Below are positions 5,696-13,139 of a stretch of 19,147 nt of DNA, piece by piece (the first letter of the stretch is position 1; each line of letters starts with the position of its first letter). The stretch is taken from assembly GCA_964499285.1 (NCBI GenBank), contig CAZCLA010000049.1:1-19147 (forward strand). The letters are read 5' to 3'. The DNA comes from JAGFIY01 sp964499285 (GTDB taxonomy: Bacteria; Bacteroidota; Ignavibacteria; Ignavibacteriales; Melioribacteraceae). Position numbers and translations under genes: made by a program. The notes under the pieces are model-generated. The model ran no database searches and was not told where the DNA came from. It was given only the letters and a program-made list of their open reading frames with translations.

Positions 5696-6928
5696 TTATA
5701 TCGTGTGTAATAAAAGTCCGTCTCTTAATTTTGGTTCGAACCAAGTTGATTTCGGAGGCATAATTTCGCCGGCATCTGATATTTTCATCAAATCGTTGAC
5801 TGAAACAGGATACATTGAAAACGCTGCCGATGCTTTCCCCGAATCCACAAGTTTTTCTAATTCCTTTGTACCTCTAATTCCCCCAATAAAATCAACGTTC
5901 TTATCCGTTCGGGGATCTTTTATTCCGAGTACCGGGTTAAGAAGATAATTTTGCAAAATTGATACGTCAAGGTTTTCGCCGATACTTTCACTTTCTTGTA
6001 CATTCTCATTCGGTTTAAGCAGATACCATTTTTTATCAATGTACATTTTAATTTCTTTTCTTTTTTTAGGTTCAGATGTTGCAGCATCTTCAACCGTGAA
6101 ATTTTCTTTTATCTTTTCGATAAACGAATCTTTGTTCATTCCTTTCAAATCGAACACCACACGATTATAAGGTAGAATTTTCAACTGTTCTGCCGGAAAC
6201 AAAACTGCCATAAAGAAATTATATTCTTCTTCTCCGGTATGATCAGGATTTTTTTCCATCATAACTTTTTGAGAGCGAGCCGCACTTGCAGCCCTGTGAT
6301 GTCCGTCCGCAATATAAAGATTACGAACTTTGCCTATTTCGAAAACTACTATATCTTTAAAATCATTCGGCATTTTCCAGACAATATGTTTAACCCCGTC
6401 GGGAGCAGTAAAATCGTAAAGCGGTTCGGTTTCCATAGTTTTGTTTACAACATCATTAACTTCCTCAACACCTCTATAAGTTAAAAATACTGCACCGGTT
6501 TGAGCTTCTGTAGTAACTATATGATTTGTTCGATCGTCTTCTTTTACTTTACGTGTTTTCTCATGTTTTAGGATAACATTGTTGTTATAATCATCTACTG
6601 CAAAGGTTGCCGCAATACCCACTTGTTCCTGCTCGCCCCAGATCAACTTATAAACATAAAAGTACGAATCATCATCCTGAATAAGAGGCGCATCTTTTTT
6701 TATTCTCTCTAAATTTTCTTTTGCTTTCTCATATACTTTTACATCATAAGGATCTATTGAAGGATCAAGCTCAACCTCGCTTCTCGTAATTCTTAAAAAT
6801 GAAATGGGGTTATCTTTTACAAGTTCTATAGCCTCATCTCTGTTAACTACATCGTAAGGAACACTTGCGACAAGATGAGCTACTTCTTTATTGGGTCTTA
6901 AAGCTCTAAAGGGTCTAATAACAGCCAT
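5696..6928 (-). CDS. DUF1015 family protein (possible SerK/ParB-like fold)
   Basis: This 410-residue cytoplasmic protein of the DUF1015 family is full length. Family features seen: the start AVIRPFRALRP, PYDVV (24-28), KHEKTRKVKEDDR (121-133), an EAQTGAVFLTY strand and IADGHHRAASA with Asp208-Gly-His-His-Arg212. The DGHHR box resembles that of ParB/Srx-like enzymes such as archaeal ADP-dependent serine kinase SerK, so a phosphate-transfer role near serine metabolism is conceivable. That link is inference and the biochemical role is not established to my knowledge. Placement directly before serC (30 nt) supports a serine connection. A GGAG precedes the ATG by 6 nt. A full Bacteroidota-type promoter lies 38 nt upstream. 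Confidence 0.9.
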   Translation of the reverse strand: MAVIRPFRALRPNKEVAHLVASVPYDVVNRDEAIELVKDNPISFLRITRSEVELDPSIDPYDVKVYEKAKENLERIKKDAPLIQDDDSYFYVYKLIWGEQEQVGIAATFAVDDYNNNVILKHEKTRKVKEDDRTNHIVTTEAQTGAVFLTYRGVEEVNDVVNKTMETEPLYDFTAPDGVKHIVWKMPNDFKDIVVFEIGKVRNLYIADGHHRAASAARSQKVMMEKNPDHTGEEEYNFFMAVLFPAEQLKILPYNRVVFDLKGMNKDSFIEKIKENFTVEDAATSEPKKRKEIKMYIDKKWYLLKPNENVQESESIGENLDVSILQNYLLNPVLGIKDPRTDKNVDFIGGIRGTKELEKLVDSGKASAAFSMYPVSVNDLMKISDAGEIMPPKSTWFEPKLRDGLLLHTI

Positions 6929-6965
6929 AATTTCTCCATTTCTAAAAAAACAAGTTTTTCATATC

Positions 6966-6996
6966 CAAATATATGGATATTAGTTGAGAGAGCAAA
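6966..6996 (-). promoter_or_regulatory. Promoter of the DUF1015-serC operon (TTTG-N19-TATATTTG)
   Basis: On the minus strand TTTG (6996-6993) is followed after exactly 19 nt by TATATTTG (6973-6966). This matches the Bacteroidota sigma-ABfr consensus TTTG-N19-21-TAnnTTTG in every fixed base. The predicted transcription start leaves a leader of about 30 nt. The -7 element is embedded in a 7-bp hairpin sequence (ATATCCA/TGGATAT, 6961-6980) that could also serve as a repressor site. Confidence 0.65.
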
Positions 6997-7032
6997 CGAA
7001 ATCAACGTTTTTGGGACAAAATGGGGCATAAA

Positions 7033-7060
7033 AGTGATCAGTGATCTGTGATCAGTTATC
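7033..7060. repeat. Heptamer tandem repeat (AGTGATC)4
   Basis: Four tandem 7-mers: AGTGATC, AGTGATC, TGTGATC, AGTTATC. The first two are identical and the others differ by one base. The array is intergenic, upstream of the DUF1015 promoter. A second heptamer array of different sequence lies inside alaS. The remaining spacer (7061-7322) shows no gene. Confidence 0.75.
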
Positions 7061-7322
7061 AGAATAAAATTGATGATTTTCATAAACTTTTACTTTTTTT
7101 ATGATGATCAATAAATCGCATGGGAGAATATGGAAATTATTAACTCATGCTATTAGTTTTTGGTCTTTGAAAAACCGGTTTAACGGTTTTAATTAATTCT
7201 GTAAACTAGTTTGTGTAAATGGATTTTTTGGTTAATAAAAATAGAGTCTGTAAATCTTGTCTGTCGAATGTATGATTGCGGGAATCTATAATTTCAATAG
7301 TCTCTCATTTAATTCAAACCTT

Positions 7323-7421
7323 GTCATTGCGAAGCGTTTATTGCTGAAGCAATCTCAAACTTTTGCTCATTTACTAAACTTAAGATTGCTTCGTCCCGAT
7401 TCTATCGAGACTCGCAATGAC
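7323..7421. repeat. Dispersed palindromic repeat (REP-like), full copy
   Basis: The ends GTCATTGCGA (7323-7332) and TCGCAATGAC (7412-7421) are perfect reverse complements. So are the inner words GAAGCAATCT (7346-7355) and AGATTGCTTC (7383-7392). A small hairpin (GTCCCGAT/ATCGAGAC, 7393-7411) sits in the right arm. The element is nested-palindromic and non-coding, and it shares its left half with 39-76. It lies between the DUF1015 operon promoter and the tlpA terminator. Confidence 0.75.
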
Positions 7422-7461
7422 AAAGCGAGACTTATGCAAAATACTCTGAAGCAGCGGATAC

Positions 7462-7521
7462 ATATAAAAGAGTCCCGATATTTTGTCTTCGGCAGACAAT
7501 TCTTAAATAACGCGGGACTCT
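7462..7521 (-). terminator. Probable terminator after the TlpA-like gene
   Basis: AGAGTCCCG (7469-7477) pairs perfectly with CGGGACTCT (7513-7521). Inside the loop TTGTCT (7483-7488) pairs with AGACAA (7494-7499). Read on the minus strand the structure begins 13 nt after the stop codon and is followed by TTTATATG. The loop is large, so it may instead be another hairpin of the dispersed-repeat type used as a terminator. Confidence 0.5.
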
Positions 7522-7534
7522 ATTATATAAATTA

Positions 7535-9445
7535 TTAAGACTGAATCAATTCAATCATAGCCGCAATTTCATCCGGGATTTTATCAGTGTTGCCGCTAAA
7601 ACCTACACTCTTAAATCTCACATTGCCGTTTGCATCAATAATAAATTTTGTCGGAATGCCGCTTACTTTATAACTCTCAATTACTTTGTTGTCATAATCC
7701 ATAAGAACATTAAAAGTATAATTGTTCTGCTTAATAAAATCTTCAGCGTTTTTCTTTTTATCGTCAACATTTTCCCAAGTATTAACAAATAAAAATTCCA
7801 CATTGGGATTATCCTTAAACCTATCTACTGCTTTCTGCATTCCGGGGAAAGAACTTAAACAAGGTCCGCACCAAGTTGCCCAAAAATCTATAATAACACT
7901 TTTTCCTTTAAGAGAAGTTAGCGAAACTTCTTTTCCATCGAGATTGGTTAGAGTAAAATCCGGGGCAGGATAATTTATCATTTCTTTTTTAAGCTCTTCA
8001 ATCATAAGTTGTTTTGCCGCAGATTCGAACTTAGCAGCATATTCCTGAAAACCAGTTTCGCTGCCGTTTTTACGAATGTAAAGATCCCGCATATAATCGA
8101 ACAACTGAGAAGTGCCAAAACCTTCGCTTACGTAATACTCAACTTTTTCCTGAGCTTCTTCGAATTTCTCTAATTCAATTAGCGCATTGATGTACGTTTC
8201 AACATCGGCAACATCCACGTAATAATTTTTATTTGTTTCAATTCCTTCTTCCAGATAACCGAGAGCATTTTCTTTATCACCGTTTTTAACCAATGCAGCA
8301 CCATAAGAGATCAACGCGCTGCCGTAGGTATGTTTACGGCTTTCCTCCCACTCTCTATTCGTTGAATATTCGGGTTTCTCACCTTTCGGACTCCCTACTT
8401 CCGTTTTAGCGATATCGAGGGCAGTTTTCATTAATTCCAAACCTTTTTCTTTAGTCGCTTCACCATCTGCTATTCTGCCGGCGCAGTAATTAAGGTAACC
8501 GAATTCCATTTTATCAAGATTAGCAATAATGAAATCGTAGGCTTCTTCCAAATTCCCGTTTCTCACATATTGATAAGCAAGATCGTTGTAAAATCTATTG
8601 GGGTTTTCAATTTCAGGATATGCCGATAAAATTTCTTCTATCAGCTCTGCTTTTCTCCCGAAATCCTTCTCGGAATAATATTCGTTCACCTTTTGAGTCT
8701 GAACATATTTTCCATTCGGATATTTGTCAGCTACAAGCTTTGAATATTCATCGGCTTTGTCGTTATTATCAATACGTGCATACCATGAAGCTAAAAGTGT
8801 TAATTCATCTTCGGTCAAATTTTCTTTAGCTGCAAGTTCATCAAGTTCTGCTTCAATAGTTTCATTTGCCGTTTCTTTTTCTGCACGAAGAATTTGACGG
8901 AAATAAAATTCGAGATAATCAGTTTTCGTTTCGGGATTTGTTTTAAACACTTCTCTAAGTTTAGCAATCGATGTTTCGGAATCACCATCCAAACCAACGC
9001 TTCTAATCCAGCTCCCCAAAGCAGCTGCATATCCTGCAGAGGCACCGGGTAAAATTTTACCGGAAATATCATACAACGAGATCAAATAACCTTCTTTATC
9101 GTTAAGATCTTCCATTTCAAGATCATCTCCATCGACAAATTTAATAACCAAGCCTTCGGCATCATTATGGGGAACAAAGCTTGCTTCAAAATGATTATCG
9201 ACTTTTTCCATAAAGTAACCTTCGGTCGAGATTAAATCTTTGTTGTAAGAATAAACAACAAGCTCAATTGATTTTGAGTTTTCGAGTTCGGTTCCTTGAG
9301 GATTATACTTTACCGTAAGTGATTTTCCCGGTTCGGGACTTTCGGGTTCGTAACCGAATTTTCCTTTGAATTCTTCAGAGCCGCAGTTTGATAATAAGAA
9401 CAATAAAGGAATGATTAAAAAGGACAAATAAAATCTGATTTTCAT
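7535..9445 (-). CDS. TlpA-like thioredoxin-domain lipoprotein with helical repeat region
   Basis: Envelope thiol-disulfide protein of 636 residues. I place the start at the ATG 9443-9445, because MKIRFYLSFLIIPLLFLLSNC is a lipoprotein signal peptide (lipid-bearing Cys21) and a GGGGG lies 4 nt before it. The longer reading from 9508 would bury the signal. After a beta-rich N-terminal part (about 22-150), a long acidic TPR-like helical region (about 170-470) follows. Then comes an AhpC/TSA-Redoxin domain (about 490-636) beginning APDFTLTNLDGKEVSL, with active site WCGPC (Cys526/Cys529) and the cis-Pro motif SGIPTKF. The role is probably periplasmic or outer-membrane thiol reduction, partner unknown. 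It is monocistronic: the divergent DUF2203 gene lies upstream and a terminator downstream. Confidence 0.88.
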   Translation of the reverse strand: MKIRFYLSFLIIPLLFLLSNCGSEEFKGKFGYEPESPEPGKSLTVKYNPQGTELENSKSIELVVYSYNKDLISTEGYFMEKVDNHFEASFVPHNDAEGLVIKFVDGDDLEMEDLNDKEGYLISLYDISGKILPGASAGYAAALGSWIRSVGLDGDSETSIAKLREVFKTNPETKTDYLEFYFRQILRAEKETANETIEAELDELAAKENLTEDELTLLASWYARIDNNDKADEYSKLVADKYPNGKYVQTQKVNEYYSEKDFGRKAELIEEILSAYPEIENPNRFYNDLAYQYVRNGNLEEAYDFIIANLDKMEFGYLNYCAGRIADGEATKEKGLELMKTALDIAKTEVGSPKGEKPEYSTNREWEESRKHTYGSALISYGAALVKNGDKENALGYLEEGIETNKNYYVDVADVETYINALIELEKFEEAQEKVEYYVSEGFGTSQLFDYMRDLYIRKNGSETGFQEYAAKFESAAKQLMIEELKKEMINYPAPDFTLTNLDGKEVSLTSLKGKSVIIDFWATWCGPCLSSFPGMQKAVDRFKDNPNVEFLFVNTWENVDDKKKNAEDFIKQNNYTFNVLMDYDNKVIESYKVSGIPTKFIIDANGNVRFKSVGFSGNTDKIPDEIAAMIELIQS

Positions 9446-9594
9446 ACTACCCCCGCATTTGGTTGTTTTATTAATGTAAAAAATAAATGTGGTCAAAAAG
9501 TTAACCACAAATCAAGAATTGAGCAAAAATTTTTATATTATCGGACGTAATATCTATTTATAGTATTGTTAGAACAAGTTCAACGGGATTTTCA

Positions 9595-9987
9595 ATGACC
9601 GAAGTAAAAGAAAAATATTTTACACCTAATGAAGCGAACAAAACCCTTCCTCTCGTGAAACAGATTGTTAGAGACATTCTTGAAAGGGGATTTGAGATAA
9701 AAACAATTGCCGATTCGTTAAACGGAAGAATAGAAGGGAACGAAGAAATCGAGAATCTGTTCAGTCAGATTCAATCTTATTTGGATGAACTTAAAGAACT
9801 TGGCTGTTACTACAAAGATTGGAATTTTTCTGTCGGCTTAGTGGATTTCCCTTCAATAATAGATGATCAAGAAGTGTTTCTCTGTTGGAGAAGTGACGAA
9901 AATTCAATCACTCATTATCATGGAATGAATGAAGGGTACGCCGGACGAAAGCGAATACCTGAAGAATTATTGGAACTTACAGACTAA
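9595..9987 (+). CDS. DUF2203 family protein
   Basis: This 130-residue cytoplasmic protein begins with YFTPNEANKTLPLVKQIV, the family hallmark. A helical middle (residues 30-70) follows, then GLVDFPSIIDDQEVFLCWR and ITHYHGMNEGYAGRKRIP, the two most conserved blocks of DUF2203. Its function is unknown. The conserved Cys-Trp-Arg and His-x-His residues could bind a metal or ligand, but that is speculation. Full length. It is divergent from the TlpA-like gene across a 150-bp spacer and convergent with the OsmC gene. A TAGTATTG (9561-9568), one base off the Bacteroidota -7 motif, lies 26 nt before the ATG. Confidence 0.88.
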   Translation: MTEVKEKYFTPNEANKTLPLVKQIVRDILERGFEIKTIADSLNGRIEGNEEIENLFSQIQSYLDELKELGCYYKDWNFSVGLVDFPSIIDDQEVFLCWRSDENSITHYHGMNEGYAGRKRIPEELLELTD

Positions 9988-10010
9988 ATATTTCTATAAT
10001 ATTTTGATAC

Positions 10011-10059
10011 AAAAAAACCGGCTGCTAAAGAGAAAAATCAAATCTTTAATCCAACCGGT
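10011..10059 (-). terminator. Intrinsic terminator after the OsmC gene
   Basis: On the minus strand ACCGG (10059-10055) pairs with CCGGT (10021-10017), and an inner stem TAAAGA/TCTTTA (10048-10043 with 10031-10026) stacks above it. The hairpin runs into seven T (10017-10011). It lies between the convergent DUF2203 and OsmC genes and serves the minus-strand operon best. Confidence 0.65.
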
Positions 10060-10100
10060 ATTTAAAAAGTTAAACTTAATACGCGAAAGTTATTTATAAA

Positions 10101-10526
10101 TTATTTTTCTACTATTCTATAAGTGTGATTTATTGTAATTGCTTTTTCAAGCATCGCTGTAACACCGCAGTATTTTGTTTGAGAAAGTTCGATTGCCCGT
10201 TCAACGTCGGTTTCTTTTATTCCTTTGCCGTAAAAAACATATTCCAAATTTATTTCTGAATAAACTTTCGGATGCTCTTCGGTCATTTTTGCCGAAATAT
10301 TTATTTCAAATCCTTTAATATCAACTCTTTTTTTCTGAAGAATAGATGCTACGTCGCTGGCAGTGCATCCGCCAAGACTAAGCAGCAGCAATTCTTTTGG
10401 TCTTATGCCTGCATCACTTCCACCGAAATTTTCCGGACCATCCATCGTAATCCAGTGATTTGAATCTGTCTTACCTGCAAATGTTATTCCCTGTATCTGT
10501 CTGATATAAGCTTTTGCTTCTGCCAT
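10101..10526 (-). CDS. OsmC/Ohr-family protein (probable thiol peroxidase)
   Basis: This 141-residue protein is of the OsmC family, small cytoplasmic dimers that reduce organic hydroperoxides with two conserved cysteines. Both are present: Cys54 in LSLGGCTASDV and Cys120 in TKYCGVTAML. The GGSDAGIRPKELLLLSL segment before Cys54 is also typical. It belongs to the YhfA-like OsmC branch more than to the Ohr branch, judging by length and motifs, but the true substrate is open. GGAG lies 5 nt before the ATG. The gene follows the deaminase gene by 61 nt on the same strand, so read-through is possible. A terminator follows. Confidence 0.92.
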   Translation of the reverse strand: MAEAKAYIRQIQGITFAGKTDSNHWITMDGPENFGGSDAGIRPKELLLLSLGGCTASDVASILQKKRVDIKGFEINISAKMTEEHPKVYSEINLEYVFYGKGIKETDVERAIELSQTKYCGVTAMLEKAITINHTYRIVEK

Positions 10527-10587
10527 TATTTCTCCATTTTTTAAAAAACTATCCGATTATGATGCAGAAACTATAGAAACGATTCGA

Positions 10588-11028
10588 TCAAACTCCGATA
10601 TCTTCGTTCCAAAGTTCAGGTTTTGAAGCAATAAAGTCCTCCATCATATTAATACATTGTTCGTCATTAAGCACTATAACATCAACACCACGGGATCGGA
10701 GTAGTTCTTCGTCCCCCATAAAAGTTTTATTCTCACCTATAACAACCTTAGGAATTTTGTAGAGTAAAATTGCACCTGTGCACATAGAGCAAGGCGAAAG
10801 TGTAGTATAAAGTACACTTTCCTTATATACCTTTGTGGGTTGTCTTCCGGCATTTTCAAAAGCATCCATTTCACCGTGAAGAATTGCGCTTCCCTTCTGC
10901 ACTCTCCGGTTATGACCGCTACCCAAAATTTTTCCGTTATGTACAATTACCGAACCAATCGGAATTCCGCCTTCTTCCAAACCTTTTTTTGCTTCTTCAA
11001 TTGCCGCATTTAAGAATTGATCTTTCAT
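10588..11028 (-). CDS. Cytosine deaminase, yeast FCY1-like (CDA-fold zinc deaminase)
   Basis: Hydrolytic deaminase of 146 residues, probably cytosine to uracil. The zinc and proton-shuttle site is HGE (His51, Glu53) and PCSMC (Cys80, Cys83). Beyond this shared CDA-fold signature, the residues I recall from yeast cytosine deaminase all have counterparts at the same spacing: Asn40 (yeast Asn51), Ser78 (Ser89), Phe103 (Phe114), Trp140 (Trp152) and Asp143 (Asp155), within GHN, LSPC, GENKTF and LWNEDIG. This differs from the bacterial CodA (amidohydrolase fold) and from guanine or tRNA-adenosine deaminases, though related substrates cannot be excluded. The start is the ATG at 11028, 7 nt after GGAGG; an in-frame TTG at 11031 is worse placed. 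The Shine-Dalgarno directly follows the permease stop codon, so translation is probably coupled. Confidence 0.85.
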   Translation of the reverse strand: MKDQFLNAAIEEAKKGLEEGGIPIGSVIVHNGKILGSGHNRRVQKGSAILHGEMDAFENAGRQPTKVYKESVLYTTLSPCSMCTGAILLYKIPKVVIGENKTFMGDEELLRSRGVDVIVLNDEQCINMMEDFIASKPELWNEDIGV

Positions 11029-11040
11029 CAATAAACCTCC

Positions 11041-12342
11041 TTAATAGGGATAAAAAATGTAAAATAAAACTGAGAACACGAATAGTATCCACATTCCGGG
11101 ATGCACTTCTTTTATTCTTCCACCGAAAAACATTGATACCGGATACACAACTAATCCGCTGGTCAGCCCGATTCCTAAATTAAAAGTAAAACTCATAAGT
11201 ATAATTGTTGTGAATGCAGGAAGTGTTTCAGTAAGATCGTCGAAATTTAATTTGGTAACAGGCGACATCATAAGCAGTCCAACAATAATTAAAGCCGAAC
11301 CGTAAGCATACGGCGGAATGGCAGTAAACAACGGGGCAAAGAACAAAGTTATCAGGAACAAAAAAGCCGTTACGACAGCAGTAAATCCGCTTCTACCGCC
11401 TGCTTCAATCCCAGCAGCAGATTCGAGAAATGTTCCGGTTGTTGTCGTACCAAATAATGAAGCGGCAACAGTTGCAAGCGCATCACAAAGCATTGGTTTT
11501 TCGATTTCGGGCAGGTTGCCGTCGTTATTAATTAAATTTGCTTTATATGCAACACCTAAGAGTGTTCCCATTGTATCGATAAAATCTATAATAAACACTG
11601 TCAGTATTACTGCTATAAATCCCCATGAAAGAGCGCCCACAATATCTACCTGTAAAAACAATGGCTCGATGGATGGAGGGGAACTAACAATATTTTCCGG
11701 AAGTTCGGTTGTGCCGAAAATAAAACCCAAAACCGTTGTGAGAATTATTCCGATAATTATTGAACCGTTAACTTTTTTGATCAGCAAAAACCCGATGAAC
11801 AAAAAAGAAAATATTCCAAGCAGCACTGATGTTTGATGGAGATCGCCGATTTTAACAGGTGCCCCGGGCACACCCACTTGAACTAAACCTATATCGTTTA
11901 ATCCAATAAAGGTTAAGAAAAGTCCGATACCGACCGCAAAAGCAATCTTTAATGATTCAGGCACAGCGTTAGCGACCCAGCTTCTGATCTTAAAAATTGT
12001 AAGTAAGGTAAACAGAATGCCGCCAATAAATATTGCCCCGAGTGCCGTCTGCCAGCTGTAACCTAAAACATTAACAACGGTATAAGCAATAAAAGCATTT
12101 TCGCCCATATAAGGAGCTATCGCGAAAGGTCTTTTCGCATAAACTCCCATCAGTAGCGTACCGAAGAACGCGCTGAGAATCGTAGCAACCATAGATGCAC
12201 CGAACGGCATGCCGGCGGCTTCCAAAATTTTTGGATTTACAATAACAATGTAGGACATAGTGAAGAATGTAGTAAATCCCGCTAAAGTTTCAGTTTTGTA
12301 GTTTGTCTGAAGTTGATCGAAATGAAAATATTTGGAAAGCAT
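11041..12342 (-). CDS. NCS2-family nucleobase permease, AzgA/PbuG type
   Basis: Inner-membrane nucleobase:proton symporter of 433 residues with the 14-segment UapA-like fold expected for NCS2. Seen: ETLAGFTTFFTMSYIVIVNP at 18-37, the FIDFIDTMGTLLGVAYK segment and TTTGTFLESAAGIEAGGRSG, the AzgA-type substrate-site motifs. The first substrate loop reads PYMGENAF (77-84), where AzgA and PbuG have PGMGLNA. Glu81 there may alter specificity. The start is the ATG at 12342, 6 nt after GGAG; the upstream in-frame TTG at 12354 lies across that ribosome site and is rejected. It is the first gene of the pair with the deaminase, suggesting uptake of a base, perhaps cytosine, for deamination. Family members usually carry purines. 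Confidence 0.92.
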   Translation of the reverse strand: MLSKYFHFDQLQTNYKTETLAGFTTFFTMSYIVIVNPKILEAAGMPFGASMVATILSAFFGTLLMGVYAKRPFAIAPYMGENAFIAYTVVNVLGYSWQTALGAIFIGGILFTLLTIFKIRSWVANAVPESLKIAFAVGIGLFLTFIGLNDIGLVQVGVPGAPVKIGDLHQTSVLLGIFSFLFIGFLLIKKVNGSIIIGIILTTVLGFIFGTTELPENIVSSPPSIEPLFLQVDIVGALSWGFIAVILTVFIIDFIDTMGTLLGVAYKANLINNDGNLPEIEKPMLCDALATVAASLFGTTTTGTFLESAAGIEAGGRSGFTAVVTAFLFLITLFFAPLFTAIPPYAYGSALIIVGLLMMSPVTKLNFDDLTETLPAFTTIILMSFTFNLGIGLTSGLVVYPVSMFFGGRIKEVHPGMWILFVFSVLFYIFYPY

Positions 12343-12461
12343 TTTTTTCTCCAAAATCTATTTGATTAAGAAAACTATTTCGGAGCAACAATTTAAACTA
12401 AGAAATCAGTTTATTAGATAAAACTTTTTAATTGCAAGGCTAAGGAAAAATTTTTCATCTG

Positions 12462-12491
12462 TTTGTAAATGGCAAAGTAATTTATATATTG
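12462..12491 (+). promoter_or_regulatory. Candidate promoter of the cyclo-ligase gene (TTTG-N19-TATATTG)
   Basis: TTTG (12462-12465) is followed after 19 nt by TATATTG (12485-12491), one T short of the TAnnTTTG consensus, about 28 nt before the GTG start. The spacing matches the strong DUF1015 promoter. The divergent permease promoter must lie in the same 177-bp spacer (12343-12519), but I could not define it. Confidence 0.45.
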
Positions 12492-12519
12492 TTCAATTAT
12501 AAATTAAAACGATTCTAAA

Positions 12520-13110
12520 GTGAGATTAAAAACTCTCATACCAAAATCCGAGGCACGGAAACTTGTCGTTCAGCGGCGCGCAGAGATAAGCAGCACTGAA
12601 ATAAAAAACAAAACAAATAAAATTATAAACAAATTTATTCAAACCGACGAATACGTTTACGGATCGGTAATTCATTGCTATGTTAACAGCCGTCCCGGAG
12701 AAGTTGATACAAGAAGTTTAATAGATTTGATGACGAGCAGCGGCAAATCAGTAATAGTTCCCAAACTGAATAAAAAGACAAAGACTTTTGCACGATTTCA
12801 TTTTATGGGATGGGATTCGCTTGTAAAAAACAGCGAAGGTTATTGGGAGCCGAAACTTGGTGTTGACGAGGATTTAAGCGATGTTGATTTGATCATTGTC
12901 CCCTCTCTTGCGGTTTCAATTGCCGGACATCGTGTTGGTTACGGCGGTGGTTACTATGACCGGTTACTTAGAAATTCTTTTGCGCCTAAAATTGTGCTTG
13001 CTTTCGAGTTCCAGTTGTTCGACTACATTGAAAATTCGACTCACGATATTCGTGTGGATAAAATAATTACCGAACGCAGGATAATCGATCCAAGAAGTCC
13101 TTCCAAATAA
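12520..13110 (+). CDS. 5-formyltetrahydrofolate cyclo-ligase family protein
   Basis: ATP-dependent enzyme of 196 residues that returns 5-formyl-THF to 5,10-methenyl-THF. The signature near the C-terminus, IVPSLAVSIAGHRVGYGGGY followed by YDR, contains the conserved G-x-R-x-GYGGGYYDR ATP/Mg site. A central Y-x-NSRPGEVDT block is the substrate-binding region. It begins at a GTG (12520) with Arg/Lys-rich residues (SEARKLVVQRR), as usual for the family. No ATG fits better. Length is normal. Often called ygfA or MTHFS. The next gene starts 29 nt downstream on the same strand, so the two may be co-transcribed, though no functional link is obvious. Confidence 0.93.
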   Translation: MRLKTLIPKSEARKLVVQRRAEISSTEIKNKTNKIINKFIQTDEYVYGSVIHCYVNSRPGEVDTRSLIDLMTSSGKSVIVPKLNKKTKTFARFHFMGWDSLVKNSEGYWEPKLGVDEDLSDVDLIIVPSLAVSIAGHRVGYGGGYYDRLLRNSFAPKIVLAFEFQLFDYIENSTHDIRVDKIITERRIIDPRSPSK

Positions 13111-13139
13111 TTTGCTTTTTAGAATTTTATTGTTCGCTT

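Noticed and set aside
6898..7083. 61-codon minus-strand frame in the spacer before the DUF1015 gene
   Set aside because: It runs through the heptamer repeat and the promoter and overlaps the real DUF1015 start in another frame.
7033..7421. CRISPR-like array
   Set aside because: The short heptamers are directly adjacent without spacers, and the longer element is a single nested palindrome; no cas gene is present.
9446..9508. Longer N-terminus for the TlpA-like protein
   Set aside because: It would place 21 residues before a clear lipoprotein signal peptide. The ATG at 9445 is the natural start.
12343..12354. TTG start for the NCS2 permease
   Set aside because: The TTG-GAG codons are themselves the Shine-Dalgarno site for the ATG at 12342.
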